Part shown: positions 34,188-43,807 of the stretch, in pieces
Layout: each line of letters begins with the position of its first letter
How positions within the stretch are numbered: the stretch's first letter is position 1
Assembly (NCBI RefSeq): GCF_032878955.1
Contig: NZ_CP043839.1
Coordinates: forward strand, 3,038,001 to 3,102,000
DNA: 64,000 nt
Reading direction: 5' to 3'
Source: Butyricimonas paravirosa
Lineage (GTDB): Bacteria > Bacteroidota > Bacteroidia > Bacteroidales > Marinifilaceae
Program-made: the position numbers and the translations under genes
The notes under the pieces: model-generated
What the model was told of the DNA's origin: nothing
The model's input: only the letters and a program-made list of their open reading frames with translations
Databases searched by the model: none

Positions 34188-36527
34188 ATGAGAGCAATAT
34201 ACAGGATAGCTCGTTTGGAGTTATCAAATCTTTTTTATTCACCTGTGGCATGGCTTTTACTTGTCCTTTTTGTGTTTATGACGGGGATGACGTTTGGTGA
34301 GATGATGGAAAGTTTATCCCGAAGACAGGAGTTGGGTAGAGGTCTGTATGCTATTTCCAAAGATATTTTCTATAATTCCAGGGGACTTTGGGGAAGCGTG
34401 AGCCAGTGGTTTTATTTGATTATGCCTTTGTTGACAATGGGGCTAATCAGCCAGGAGTTTAGTCGAGGTTCTATAAAATTATTATTCTCGGCCCCGATCA
34501 CGGGACGGCATATCGTGCTGGGAAAATACTTGGGAATAATGTTGTACGGGTTGATCATGATGGCTATATTATTGGTTTTTGTCGTGATTGCCGGGAGTGT
34601 CGTGGAATCGTTTGGATGGGCAACCGTGTTCACAGGTTTATTAGGTTTGTATTTTTTGTTCGGGCTTTACGCGGCGATTGGTCTTTTCATGTCAACGTTG
34701 ACCAATTATCCAATCGTGGCGGCAATCGGGATGTTGTCTTTACTGACCTTGTTGGGCTTGGTTTCCGGGATTTGGCAGGAATACTCGTTTGTACGTGAAA
34801 TCACCTACTGGTTGTCTTTGGGAGGAAGGGCAAATACGTTTATCAGAGGGTTAATTTGCAGTGAGGACATCGTCTATTTTGTTATCATGAGTGGGATGTT
34901 CCTTAGTTTTGCCGTGTTAAAATTAGAACTGTTACGTGAAAGTTGTTCCCTTGCGGGGAGAATTTCCCGTTACCTGGGGATATTCATTATAACGATGTTG
35001 GTGGGATATTTGACATCTCGTCCTATGTTAAAGTGTTATTATGACACGACTTATACAAAGGAAAATTCGTTAACGAAAGCGAGTCAGGATATAGTGGCAA
35101 AACTCGATGGAAAAGTGAAATTGACAACTTACGTGAATTTGTTCGGGGAGCTTTACGGTATAACGGCGAAAAATATAAAAAGGGATATTGATCGCTACGA
35201 ACGCTACATCCGGTATAAACCTGATATGGAATTGAATTACGTTTTTTATTATCATGTGGATACAACAAGCGAAAACTTTAAAAAGCGCTATCCCGGTAAA
35301 ACGTTATTGGGGGCGGTAAAAGATGCGGTAAAGTTACAAGATACCCGTTCGGGACGTTACCTGACTCCAGAGGAAATAGCGAAGGTGGAAACTGAAAAAG
35401 GTATCAACTTGAGTGACGAGAGGTATGATTTTGTGACTTTGATTGAGCGAGAGAATGGACAGCGAACGTTTCTGCGTGTTTATCGTGATTTCATGAATCC
35501 TTTACCGGGAGAGACTGAAATTTCTGCTGCATTGAAACGGGTTGCTATGAGATTACCCCGGGTTGGAATCCTGTCAGATCGGGGAGCACGTTCTAGCGTG
35601 GGAGATCGTAATCGGGATTATTCTTATTCGGTGTCGGAAAAAACTTATCGTCGGGCAATGATTAATCAGGGTTTTGACGTGTTGGATGTCAGTTTAAGAC
35701 GGGGATGCCGGGATTTGGATAGTTTGGATATTCTGATCGTGTCCGAACCATTGGAACCGTTTACGAGTGATGAACTGGATATTCTATACAGTTACGTGGA
35801 AAATGGTAAAAATTTACTCGTGGCGGGTAAACCGAAAACATATTCTTATCTGACGCCCTTGGTGGAACAATTAGGGTTGCAATTTGAACCCGGAATTTTG
35901 GTGCAAAAGGCTGTGACTGACTATCCCGCACATTTACTTCTTTGCACGGTTACCGATAGTGCCCGGGGGATATCTAGCCATTGGGATAATTTGTATTACG
36001 TGACACATCGGAGAAGTTCGACTCCCTCGTTAGTCATGCCGGGTGCTTTGGCTATCCAGCAAAAAACGGATAAAGGTTTTCGAATCATTCCGTTGCTGGA
36101 ATCCAGAGATTCTATGGCTTGGAACGAGTTAGAGACTATTGACTTCGTGAACGATACGGCTCGTTTGAATCCCAAGGTTGGTGAACGGGCTGGAGTGAAG
36201 AGTACGATGGTGGGTTTGGAGAGAGAACAGGCGGGGCGTTTACAACGGATCATCGTATTGGGCGATGCCGATTGTTTTAGTATGGGTGAATTATCCGTTT
36301 CCCGCAGGGGGATAATCTCTGCTAATGGTGCTTTACTGATGGCGATGTTTAACTGGTTCTCTTATGAGGAATTACCCGTGAATACTTCACGTTCGTCATA
36401 TGTTGATAATAAACTGAATATTGGCATGGAAACCGGAGCTTCACTTAAAGTAATATTACAGTGGATTCTTCCGGCATTACTTCTTTTGATGGGGATGTTC
36501 GTGCTGATTCGGAGGAAGGGGAAGTAA
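34188..36527 (+). CDS. fused ABC permease and GldG-like auxiliary protein
   Basis: The 779-residue protein starts with an ABC-2 type permease domain of about six membrane spans (residues 15-275, GldF-like). A large periplasmic GldG-like/ABC_transp_aux domain (about 285-735) follows, with the family segments ENSLTKASQDIVAKLDGKV and FGELYGITAKNIKRDIDRYERY. A last membrane span is at about 753-775, ending RRKGK. In gliding flavobacteria GldF and GldG are separate proteins; here they are one polypeptide. The cargo is unknown. Confidence 0.9.
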   Translation: MRAIYRIARLELSNLFYSPVAWLLLVLFVFMTGMTFGEMMESLSRRQELGRGLYAISKDIFYNSRGLWGSVSQWFYLIMPLLTMGLISQEFSRGSIKLLFSAPITGRHIVLGKYLGIMLYGLIMMAILLVFVVIAGSVVESFGWATVFTGLLGLYFLFGLYAAIGLFMSTLTNYPIVAAIGMLSLLTLLGLVSGIWQEYSFVREITYWLSLGGRANTFIRGLICSEDIVYFVIMSGMFLSFAVLKLELLRESCSLAGRISRYLGIFIITMLVGYLTSRPMLKCYYDTTYTKENSLTKASQDIVAKLDGKVKLTTYVNLFGELYGITAKNIKRDIDRYERYIRYKPDMELNYVFYYHVDTTSENFKKRYPGKTLLGAVKDAVKLQDTRSGRYLTPEEIAKVETEKGINLSDERYDFVTLIERENGQRTFLRVYRDFMNPLPGETEISAALKRVAMRLPRVGILSDRGARSSVGDRNRDYSYSVSEKTYRRAMINQGFDVLDVSLRRGCRDLDSLDILIVSEPLEPFTSDELDILYSYVENGKNLLVAGKPKTYSYLTPLVEQLGLQFEPGILVQKAVTDYPAHLLLCTVTDSARGISSHWDNLYYVTHRRSSTPSLVMPGALAIQQKTDKGFRIIPLLESRDSMAWNELETIDFVNDTARLNPKVGERAGVKSTMVGLEREQAGRLQRIIVLGDADCFSMGELSVSRRGIISANGALLMAMFNWFSYEELPVNTSRSSYVDNKLNIGMETGASLKVILQWILPALLLLMGMFVLIRRKGK

Positions 36528-36621
36528 ATTAAAATATGAGTGTGAGAGAACATTTCTATGTTTATAGAGAAAGTGTTAGCTTGTTCGTGTAGATTTTAGA
36601 TCAGGATTGAATAATGGATGT

Positions 36622-36646
36622 AGGTTGGGATTTTTAGTCTCAACCT
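36622..36646 (+). terminator. likely terminator after the ABC transporter genes
   Basis: AGGTTG at 36622-36627 pairs with CAACCT at 36641-36646, with further weak pairing inside and a pyrimidine-rich CTCTCTTT after it. Confidence 0.45.
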
Positions 36647-36697
36647 CTCTTTATGAATAAACTTGTTAAGAGAGTGAGTATCTTTTTGGACCGTGAG

Positions 36698-36728
36698 TTT
36701 CTTGAGTCTGATTTTTTCCTTATACTTG
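36698..36728 (+). promoter_or_regulatory. likely promoter of the second sigma/FecR/SusCD locus
   Basis: TATACTTG at 36721-36728 differs by one base from TAnnTTTG, and TTTC at 36698-36701 is 19 nt upstream. The start codon is 18 nt downstream of the -7 element. Confidence 0.4.
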
Positions 36729-36746
36729 CATGATAAAACTTGATAA

Positions 36747-37292
36747 GTGAATTGGAATACCCAAATATTAATTGATTTTCAGCAAGGAAAGTTAGATTTG
36801 TTGTATCGGAATGTTTATCCGGGATTAATCTTGTATGCCATCAAGTATTTGGGGGAAGAGAGCGAGTTTTTGGCAGAGGATTGCGTACAGAATGCTATTT
36901 TCAGTGCTTGGGAAAGAAGAAATAAATTCGATTCCGTGTACACGTTTAAGGCTTTTCTTTATATGGCGATCAAAAATGACATCATTAGTATTCACCGAAA
37001 AAATTCAGCCCGGGAGCGGTATGTCCGGGAGTTGGAGGATGTATCTTGTTTTGCCAATTCAGTGATTGATCAAGAGGCTCAGACATTGTTGTATAGCGCC
37101 ATCGAAGAATTGCCGGAGAAGGCGAGGATCGTTTTTGAAATGAGTTTCATGGAAGGGTTAAAGAACGTGGAAATTGCAGAAAAATTAGGTTTATCCGATA
37201 GTTCCGTGAAAAAATACAAGGCGACGGCCTTGGATTTCTTGCGTAAAAAGTTAGAACCTTCTTTGTTTCTATTCTTATTTTCAGGGTTATAG
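36747..37292 (+). CDS. ECF-type RNA polymerase sigma factor (SusCD locus 2)
   Basis: The 181-residue protein starts with GTG (MNWNTQILIDF) and has sigma region 2 at about residues 15-80 (AEDCVQNAIFSAWE) and region 4 at about 115-170 (NVEIAEKLGLSDSSVKKYKATAL). The C-terminal tail is hydrophobic (LFLFLFSGL), like that of the locus 1 factor. It should drive the downstream SusCD genes under FecR control. No ATG nearby gives the full region 2, so the GTG is my choice. A weak promoter lies just upstream. Confidence 0.9.
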   Translation: MNWNTQILIDFQQGKLDLLYRNVYPGLILYAIKYLGEESEFLAEDCVQNAIFSAWERRNKFDSVYTFKAFLYMAIKNDIISIHRKNSARERYVRELEDVSCFANSVIDQEAQTLLYSAIEELPEKARIVFEMSFMEGLKNVEIAEKLGLSDSSVKKYKATALDFLRKKLEPSLFLFLFSGL

Positions 37293-37325
37293 AAATTATT
37301 TTGAAAAAACTTCAATTTTTTATTG

Positions 37326-37339
37326 CCCCTTTTGAGGGG
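37326..37339 (+). promoter_or_regulatory. conserved hairpin between sigma and FecR genes (locus 2)
   Basis: CCCC and GGGG flank TTTTGA, preceded by TTTTGAAAAAACTT and followed by TGTTGCGTTAT, matching the layout of locus 1 at 25698-25712. Confidence 0.5.
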
Positions 37340-37377
37340 TGTTGCGTTATAGGGGGGATTAAAAAAATAACCGTATT

Positions 37378-38547
37378 ATGACGTGTGGGAATGAAAAATG
37401 GTTTCGAATAGCTGGATTACTTGCCCGACAGCGGGTTGGACAGCTTTCTGAAGAAGAACTTCGGGAGTTGGAAGAATGGAGAGAAGTTTCTCCGGAAAAT
37501 AAGCTGTTGTATGATCGTTGGCAAGATGGAGAATTCCTAGAGGTCGGTTTTAAGAACTACCAAAGAATTGGTCGTCGGAAAGCATTGCTGGATATGGAAA
37601 AGCGAGTGCAGCTCCAACGTAAGAAAGAGGTAAGATTACGGGTTTTACGTTGGGGAACCGTGGCGGCAGTATTTGTCGTGGCCGTGTTCGGTAGCTTATA
37701 TTTGTTCGAGAGGGAAACAGAAGAACCTGTAAAGGAACAGGTTTCGATCGCTTTGATGAAATCGCAGCGTCCTGTGTTAAGGTTAGATGACGGGACTACG
37801 ATGTTGTTGGATAGTTTGAAAGGGGATTTTGAAGAGGCTGGAATTTTAGTAAAGAAGACCGGAGAATCAACATTGTCTTACTCGGCAGAGAATTTACCAC
37901 AGCAAGCGCAATTGGCCTATAATACGATTGAAGTCCCAAAGGGAGCCGAGTTTGACTTGATTTTGTCCGATGGTACCCGGGTTTGGTTGAATGCCGATTC
38001 TAAACTGAAATATCCGGTTACTTTTGGAAATGATAAACGAGAGGTGGAATTAGAGGGAGAGGGGTATTTTAAAGTGATGAAGGATGAGAGAAAGCCTTTC
38101 CGTGTTGTCGTGAAAAAACAGACTGTGGAAGTGTTAGGAACTGAGTTTAACGTGGATGCCTATCCGGAAGAGAAGAATACGTATACCACTTTGGTCAGTG
38201 GGAAAGTGAAGGTGGATGCCGATGGACAGACCGTGATTCTTGATCCGGGGATGCAATCCGTGGTGAATGATGAAAAGATGTACACCCGGAAAGTGAATGT
38301 GGCGGAGGTGATAAGCTGGCGAAACGGGATGTTCGTGTTGGAGAATCATACCTTGGAAGAGATTATGTCAAAACTGGCTCGTTGGTATGATTTTACGGTT
38401 TTCTATCAGAATACGTCTTTAAAGGAGGCTACGTTTAAGGGTAAAATTCCTCGTTATACCTCTTTCGAGTCGGTTTTGAATATATTGGAGAAAACGGGTG
38501 AAGTGAAGTTTAACGTGAAAAATCAAACTGTAACTGTTTATCAATAA
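37378..38547 (+). CDS. FecR-family anti-sigma factor (locus 2)
   Basis: The 389-residue protein has the family layout: a cytoplasmic part (about 1-85, with LARQRVGQLSEEELRELEEW), a membrane span at about 93-110 (WGTVAAVFVVAVFGSLYLF), a FecR domain at about 180-275 (VPKGAEFDLILSDGTRVWLN, then VELEGEGYFKVMKD) and a DUF4974-type C-terminus (about 318-389). Its partners are the upstream sigma factor and the STN domain of the downstream SusC. The spacing to the SusC gene contains two strong hairpins. Confidence 0.92.
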   Translation: MTCGNEKWFRIAGLLARQRVGQLSEEELRELEEWREVSPENKLLYDRWQDGEFLEVGFKNYQRIGRRKALLDMEKRVQLQRKKEVRLRVLRWGTVAAVFVVAVFGSLYLFERETEEPVKEQVSIALMKSQRPVLRLDDGTTMLLDSLKGDFEEAGILVKKTGESTLSYSAENLPQQAQLAYNTIEVPKGAEFDLILSDGTRVWLNADSKLKYPVTFGNDKREVELEGEGYFKVMKDERKPFRVVVKKQTVEVLGTEFNVDAYPEEKNTYTTLVSGKVKVDADGQTVILDPGMQSVVNDEKMYTRKVNVAEVISWRNGMFVLENHTLEEIMSKLARWYDFTVFYQNTSLKEATFKGKIPRYTSFESVLNILEKTGEVKFNVKNQTVTVYQ

Positions 38548-38555
38548 ATAAAAAA

Positions 38556-38605
38556 GGGGAATTTGGTCGATTCCCCCTTTGCCAAACATCTGTTGGTCGC
38601 AGATG
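38556..38605 (+). promoter_or_regulatory. two tandem hairpins with identical loops in the fecR-susC leader (locus 2)
   Basis: GGGGAAT (38556-38562) and ATTCCCC (38570-38576) flank the loop TTGGTCG. CATCTG (38587-38592) and CAGATG (38600-38605) flank the same 7-nt loop TTGGTCG. The second hairpin ends about 28 nt before the SusC start codon. The stem sequences differ, while the loops match exactly. Confidence 0.7.
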
Positions 38606-38633
38606 AATGTTTAATGTAATACTTTACAAATGT

Positions 38634-41600
38634 ATGAAAAAAAAGAGTATGACGTGTAGTCTTCTTGGGAGAAGATTGCGAAAAATTCTGTTAGTTATGA
38701 CATTGAAAGTTTTTATTTTGCTTGTTGCATTTGGTTCTGTAAGTGCCATGAGTTACTCGCAAGAACAGAAAATGGATGTGGTATTCCATGACGAGATGCT
38801 TGAAGACGTGCTGGAATATTTGAAGGCGAACACGGATTATGAGTTTGTGTATCGTAGAGAAAGTTTGGGGGATTGCAAAGTACAAAGTATGGAATTGAAA
38901 GATGTAACACTGAAACAGATTTTAGATCAGGTATTACGTCAGAATGGCTTTGATTACGAGATCGTGGATCGGATCGTGATTGTTCGTAAATTAGCCCACC
39001 CCCAACAAAAAAAGGAAATAAAGATTACCGGTCGGGTGACGGATGATAAAAAGCAACCGATACCGGGAGTAACAATTATTGTGAAGGGGTTAACAGTCGG
39101 TACGGCTACGGATGCGAATGGTAAGTATATGTTGAGGCTACCGCAGGTGGAAAATCTTTCATTACTGTTTTCTTTCGTAGGAATGGAAACGAAGGAGGTG
39201 AAATACACGGGCCAGGATACGATTAACGTTGTGCTGAAAGAGACCGTGAACGAGATGGACGAGGTGACCGTGGTGAGTACTGGTTATCAGAATGTGAACC
39301 GGAAAGATATGGTGGGATCGTACACGACAGTGAAAGCTGAGGATATTATGATGCCGGCTTATGCTAATATCGATCAGATGTTACAGGGACAAGTACCGGG
39401 AATGATGGTGTTGAGTTCCAGTACTCGTGCAGGGGCTTCTCCTAAAATCCAGATTCGGGGGACTTCAACCCTGTTAGGTAACCAAGATCCAATTTGGGTG
39501 GTGGATGGAATCATTCAGGATGATCCTATCTCTATTAATGCTAGTTCTAATATGGCTGAGGACATGAGAGAGATTATTGGTAATCAGGTTTCTTGGCTGA
39601 ATCCGAATGATATTGAAACAATTACTGTATTGAAAGATGCTTCTGCCACTGCTATATATGGTTCCAAGGCTTCTAATGGGGTTATTGTTATCACAACAAA
39701 GAAAGGTAAAGTGGGGCGTATGTCGATTAATTATTCCGGTAACTTTTCGGTTGCACCTCGTCCGAAGTATAAAAACTTTAACTTGATGAACTCACAGGAA
39801 CGTATAGAGTTCAGTGAGGATGCTTTTGCGGATGGATTAAGGTATTTCAGAGAACCGGTAAAACAAATGTATACTTATGAGGGAGCATTGAGAATGTTTC
39901 AGGATGGGGAACTTACGTCTGATGAATTTATAAAGGTTCGTAATAATTTGGAAACGGTTAATACAGACTGGTTGGACTTGTTGACTCGAACGAGTTTCGG
40001 GCATAATCATAACGTGAGTGTAACTGGTGCATCGGAAAAAGTAAATTATGCTCTTTCGGTGGGATATAACCAGAATGATGGGCAGGAAAAGGGAAATAGT
40101 TCTGAACGTTTGACTGGTAGGGCAGCTGTTACAGTAAACTTACGTGAAAATGTTCGTATAAATTTAACAATGAATGGAACAACTGGAACGAATAAGGGAT
40201 TTAATGGGGTGGATCCTTTGAATTATGCTTTGACCACAAGCCGTTCTATTGCAGCCTTTAATGAAGATGGAAGCTATTCTTATTATCGTAAGAAGCTTGA
40301 TTATAAATATAATAAAGAGGCAGAGTCTATCGGTTTTAACGTGTTAAATGAATTGGAGAATACGGGTTCAGAGGTGAATACAAGTAATTTGAATTTGAAT
40401 TTTGATTTTCAATGGAAGATATTGAATTGGTTAACTTATCAGTTTACTGGAGGCTATTCATATAATACTACGAACAGTCAAGCATGGCAGTTAGAACGTT
40501 CATCTGCAATTGCAGAAAGCTACCGAGGATATGATTATGGCTCGATTGATGCCGAGGATCCGTGGTTTAAAGCGGCTATTTTGCCATTCGGTGGAGTCTT
40601 GTTCAGTTCTGCAGCTACAGTGAGTTCGTATAATATTCAAAATAAGGTGTTATTTTCGAAAACTTTTAATGAGATCCATCGGTTGAATGCCATGATAGCC
40701 GTTGAAGCTCGTTCTACCAAAAATAAAAATGATCAGTATACACGTTACGGATATATCCCAGATCGAGGTAATTTAACTGTTCTTCCGACTCTTCCGAATG
40801 ATTTTTCACCGGTTGGAGGAGGATCAGCACTGGATGGATACGGTATATTTGAAGAATTGTATAACGGTAAAAGTACTTTGAGTGAGCAAACGAATAATTT
40901 CTTTTCAGTCTTTGCGACATTGGCTTATTCGTTGAAAAATAAGTATGTTTTTAATTTTAACGTTCGTAATGATGCATCCAATCGTTTCGGGCAGAATACG
41001 AATAAACGTTTTGACCCGACCTATTCTTTGGGAGCCTCTTGGAGAATGAGTGGGGAACCATTCATGCAAAATCAAAGGGTTTTAACGAATGTAAATGTAA
41101 AAGCCACGTGGGGTATTCAGGGAAATGCCTTGACTAACCTCAGCCCAGACTTGATCTTAAATCAAAAGGGTGTGATGGGGATTTATAATGAGTATTACTC
41201 GGCGATTAAATCTATTCCTAACCCGAATCTGTCATGGGAGCGTACTCATTCATGGAATTTTGGTTTAGATCTACAGTTTTTTGGAAAGGTGAATGCAAAT
41301 ATCGATTATTATATTCGACGTTCTAATGCAATTATTAGCATGGATATTCCTTATGAGAATGGGCAGAGTACGATGTCTGTTAATGGTGGTATTATTTATA
41401 ATAAAGGAATTGAATTTACAGTTTCTTTTACTCCGGTGAATACAGATAATTTTGGTATCAATATGAGTGTGAACTCTTCTAAGAATTGGAATTCCGGAGG
41501 ACAGACGGATAAAAAAGTTGTTGATGTAAGTACATATCTTGTTGGAAGTAGCGTAATGATTCTGAAAAAAGGATATCCTTTAGGAAGTATATGGTCATTT

Positions 41601-42242
41601 GATTTTGCCGGATTGAATCCGGAAAATGGTCGCCCTACGTTTAATCGAATCATGTCGGAAGAGGAATATAACGGGGATCGGACTAGTTTTTTGGTATATT
41701 CTGGTCAGAAAGATCCTTATTTCACAGGTGGATTGAATTTAAATATTCGGTATCATTCTTTTACTTTGGGAACCACATTCTCCCTGTTATTGGGTGGAGT
41801 AACTCGATTGAAGTCTCCGTATCGTGATATGCAGAATGGAAGTTATATGCCAGACCCTGATAAGAATCTTAACAAGGATTTATTAAAACGATGGAAAAAG
41901 CCGGGTGATGAAGCCCATACTAATATTCCAGGTTTTATGATTGGGAATTCAGATAAAATGATGAAGTTGCCGACAGGCGGTAATTACGATGTTCTGCAAG
42001 CATATTCGTATTCGGATGCATTGACTGTTCCGAGATCATTTTTGCGTTGCCGGGGTATAAATTTGAGTTGGAGATTAAATAATAAGATGATTCAGAAGTT
42101 CGGGCTGAACAATCTAGCTGTTACCGCATCTGTGAATAATCTGTTTGTTATTGCCTCTAAACGTTATAATGGTTTTGATCCGGAGGCGCAAGATCGGGTA
42201 ATGCCGAAAACCTATTCTTTAGGAATTAATGTTGGTTTTTAA
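38634..42242 (+). CDS. SusC/RagA-type TonB-dependent outer-membrane transporter with STN domain (locus 2)
   Basis: The protein of about 1202 residues has a signal peptide (about 18-43), an STN domain at about 46-115 (MDVVFHDEMLEDVLEYLKANTD), a carboxypeptidase-regulatory-like sandwich at about 128-200 (ITGRVTDDKKQPIPGVTI), a TonB-box-like EMDEVTVVSTGYQ region at about 213-225, a plug and a beta-barrel ending in Phe (LGINVGF). It pairs with the following SusD. The ATG at 38634 gives the signal peptide; the frame upstream of it only covers the second leader hairpin. Confidence 0.94.
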   Translation: MKKKSMTCSLLGRRLRKILLVMTLKVFILLVAFGSVSAMSYSQEQKMDVVFHDEMLEDVLEYLKANTDYEFVYRRESLGDCKVQSMELKDVTLKQILDQVLRQNGFDYEIVDRIVIVRKLAHPQQKKEIKITGRVTDDKKQPIPGVTIIVKGLTVGTATDANGKYMLRLPQVENLSLLFSFVGMETKEVKYTGQDTINVVLKETVNEMDEVTVVSTGYQNVNRKDMVGSYTTVKAEDIMMPAYANIDQMLQGQVPGMMVLSSSTRAGASPKIQIRGTSTLLGNQDPIWVVDGIIQDDPISINASSNMAEDMREIIGNQVSWLNPNDIETITVLKDASATAIYGSKASNGVIVITTKKGKVGRMSINYSGNFSVAPRPKYKNFNLMNSQERIEFSEDAFADGLRYFREPVKQMYTYEGALRMFQDGELTSDEFIKVRNNLETVNTDWLDLLTRTSFGHNHNVSVTGASEKVNYALSVGYNQNDGQEKGNSSERLTGRAAVTVNLRENVRINLTMNGTTGTNKGFNGVDPLNYALTTSRSIAAFNEDGSYSYYRKKLDYKYNKEAESIGFNVLNELENTGSEVNTSNLNLNFDFQWKILNWLTYQFTGGYSYNTTNSQAWQLERSSAIAESYRGYDYGSIDAEDPWFKAAILPFGGVLFSSAATVSSYNIQNKVLFSKTFNEIHRLNAMIAVEARSTKNKNDQYTRYGYIPDRGNLTVLPTLPNDFSPVGGGSALDGYGIFEELYNGKSTLSEQTNNFFSVFATLAYSLKNKYVFNFNVRNDASNRFGQNTNKRFDPTYSLGASWRMSGEPFMQNQRVLTNVNVKATWGIQGNALTNLSPDLILNQKGVMGIYNEYYSAIKSIPNPNLSWERTHSWNFGLDLQFFGKVNANIDYYIRRSNAIISMDIPYENGQSTMSVNGGIIYNKGIEFTVSFTPVNTDNFGINMSVNSSKNWNSGGQTDKKVVDVSTYLVGSSVMILKKGYPLGSIWSFDFAGLNPENGRPTFNRIMSEEEYNGDRTSFLVYSGQKDPYFTGGLNLNIRYHSFTLGTTFSLLLGGVTRLKSPYRDMQNGSYMPDPDKNLNKDLLKRWKKPGDEAHTNIPGFMIGNSDKMMKLPTGGNYDVLQAYSYSDALTVPRSFLRCRGINLSWRLNNKMIQKFGLNNLAVTASVNNLFVIASKRYNGFDPEAQDRVMPKTYSLGINVGF

Positions 42243-42254
42243 ATGGATTGAAGT

Positions 42255-43796
42255 ATGAAAAAAATATTATTCAGTATAATTTTAGTTGTGGGATTGAGTG
42301 GATGTTCAGATTTTCTAGAACCGGATTCACCTAGCGAATATGTTCCGGAAACTGCGGATGCATTGAATGAGATGTTACTTGGTGAGGCTTATCCGAAAGC
42401 CACTACTACTGGATTGTTTAGTCTTCACGGTGCTTTAGATGATGATATTGAGATGAGTGACGTGTATATTGCACAGAGAACAACATCTGCGATAGAGAAC
42501 CTTCGGCTGGTTTATTCTTGGGATCCTGAAATGTATGATTTGTACGAAAGTGGTACTAATGCCATGAAACAATGGAAAACGTATTATCAGTTTATTCTGG
42601 GTACGAATGCAGCCTTGGATTATTTAAGTGATGTTACTGGTTCTGTAGAGGATAAGGCATATGTTGCGGCTCAAGCGTATGCTTTGCGTGCATTTTTTTA
42701 CTTCAACTTAGTAAATCTTTTTGGAGAACCTTACAATTATAACAAAGCTGCTGATGGAGTGCCTTTGAAACTAGCTAGTGGTTTATCCGATAATTACGAA
42801 AAACGTGCGACTGTGGGAGAAGTGTACGAGCAAATTATTAAGGATCTGAATGAGGCTGAGAAAAATTTTCTGACTTTACCGGAAGCATCACAGAATAAAG
42901 CGAGTTATCGAATTAATTTGCCTGCTGTGGAGTTACTTCATGCTCGTGTATGTTTACACATGGAGGATATGGAAGGGGCGGCTAAGTATGCTCGGAAAGT
43001 TATAGAAGACTGGGACTATAGTTTATATGACTTGAAGTCATTTATCAAGGTTGATGAGATTGTGGCCGGGGTTGATGCTTCTTATCCCAATTATGTGTCG
43101 TTAGAGAATCCGGAGACAATCTGGGCTTATGGAAGTGCTTCGGATTTTGTTTCGACAATTGGGTTGGCAGATTATATGGAGGACGGAAAAACATTGGCTT
43201 ATATGGTTAATGCTTCACAAGGATTAATTGATTGTTTTGAAGAGGAAGATTTACGAAAGACATTGTATCTCGTACAAGAGTTGAGGGGTGCAGATAATGC
43301 ACAACCGAAGGATCTTAAACCAGCTGAGGGCCATTATCTTCCGTGGAGTAAATGTATCATGAATTATAATAATAGCGTGAAATACAATACGGTGTTCGGT
43401 ATGTCTTTGCGTTTATCCGAGGCTTATCTGATATTGGCGGAGGCTGTGTATAATACAGATGAAGAATTGGCTCTGAGAATGATTAATGAACTACGAGAAA
43501 AACGGTATGCGGAAGGGAAGAATTATGAAGTCAATTATTCCGGGGAGGAGTTATTGAATTTTATTCGGGAAGAGCGTCGTCGGGAACTCTGTTTCGAGGG
43601 TCAACGGTGGTTTGATTTACGCCGTTACGGTATGCCAAGTTTTAAACGGCGTTGGATTGAATATGGTGATTACTTGGGAAATTACGTGATTGAAAAAGAA
43701 GATGCAGCCTATACGCTACCGATTTCTTCTGATGTAATAGAACGTAATCCGGCATTGAAACAGAATAGATTGACAACAAAGAAAATATTACAATAA
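42255..43796 (+). CDS. SusD/RagB-type substrate-binding lipoprotein (locus 2)
   Basis: The 513-residue protein has a lipoprotein signal with lipobox LSGC (about Cys17, VGLSGCSDFLEPDSP), the N-terminal SusD-like helical domain and the C-terminal RagB/SusD signature (EERRRELCFEGQRWFDLRRYG), ending with IERNPALKQN. It is the surface subunit of the locus 2 importer. It starts 12 nt after the SusC stop. Confidence 0.94.
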   Translation: MKKILFSIILVVGLSGCSDFLEPDSPSEYVPETADALNEMLLGEAYPKATTTGLFSLHGALDDDIEMSDVYIAQRTTSAIENLRLVYSWDPEMYDLYESGTNAMKQWKTYYQFILGTNAALDYLSDVTGSVEDKAYVAAQAYALRAFFYFNLVNLFGEPYNYNKAADGVPLKLASGLSDNYEKRATVGEVYEQIIKDLNEAEKNFLTLPEASQNKASYRINLPAVELLHARVCLHMEDMEGAAKYARKVIEDWDYSLYDLKSFIKVDEIVAGVDASYPNYVSLENPETIWAYGSASDFVSTIGLADYMEDGKTLAYMVNASQGLIDCFEEEDLRKTLYLVQELRGADNAQPKDLKPAEGHYLPWSKCIMNYNNSVKYNTVFGMSLRLSEAYLILAEAVYNTDEELALRMINELREKRYAEGKNYEVNYSGEELLNFIREERRRELCFEGQRWFDLRRYGMPSFKRRWIEYGDYLGNYVIEKEDAAYTLPISSDVIERNPALKQNRLTTKKILQ

Positions 43797-43807
43797 AACG
43801 AGGAACC

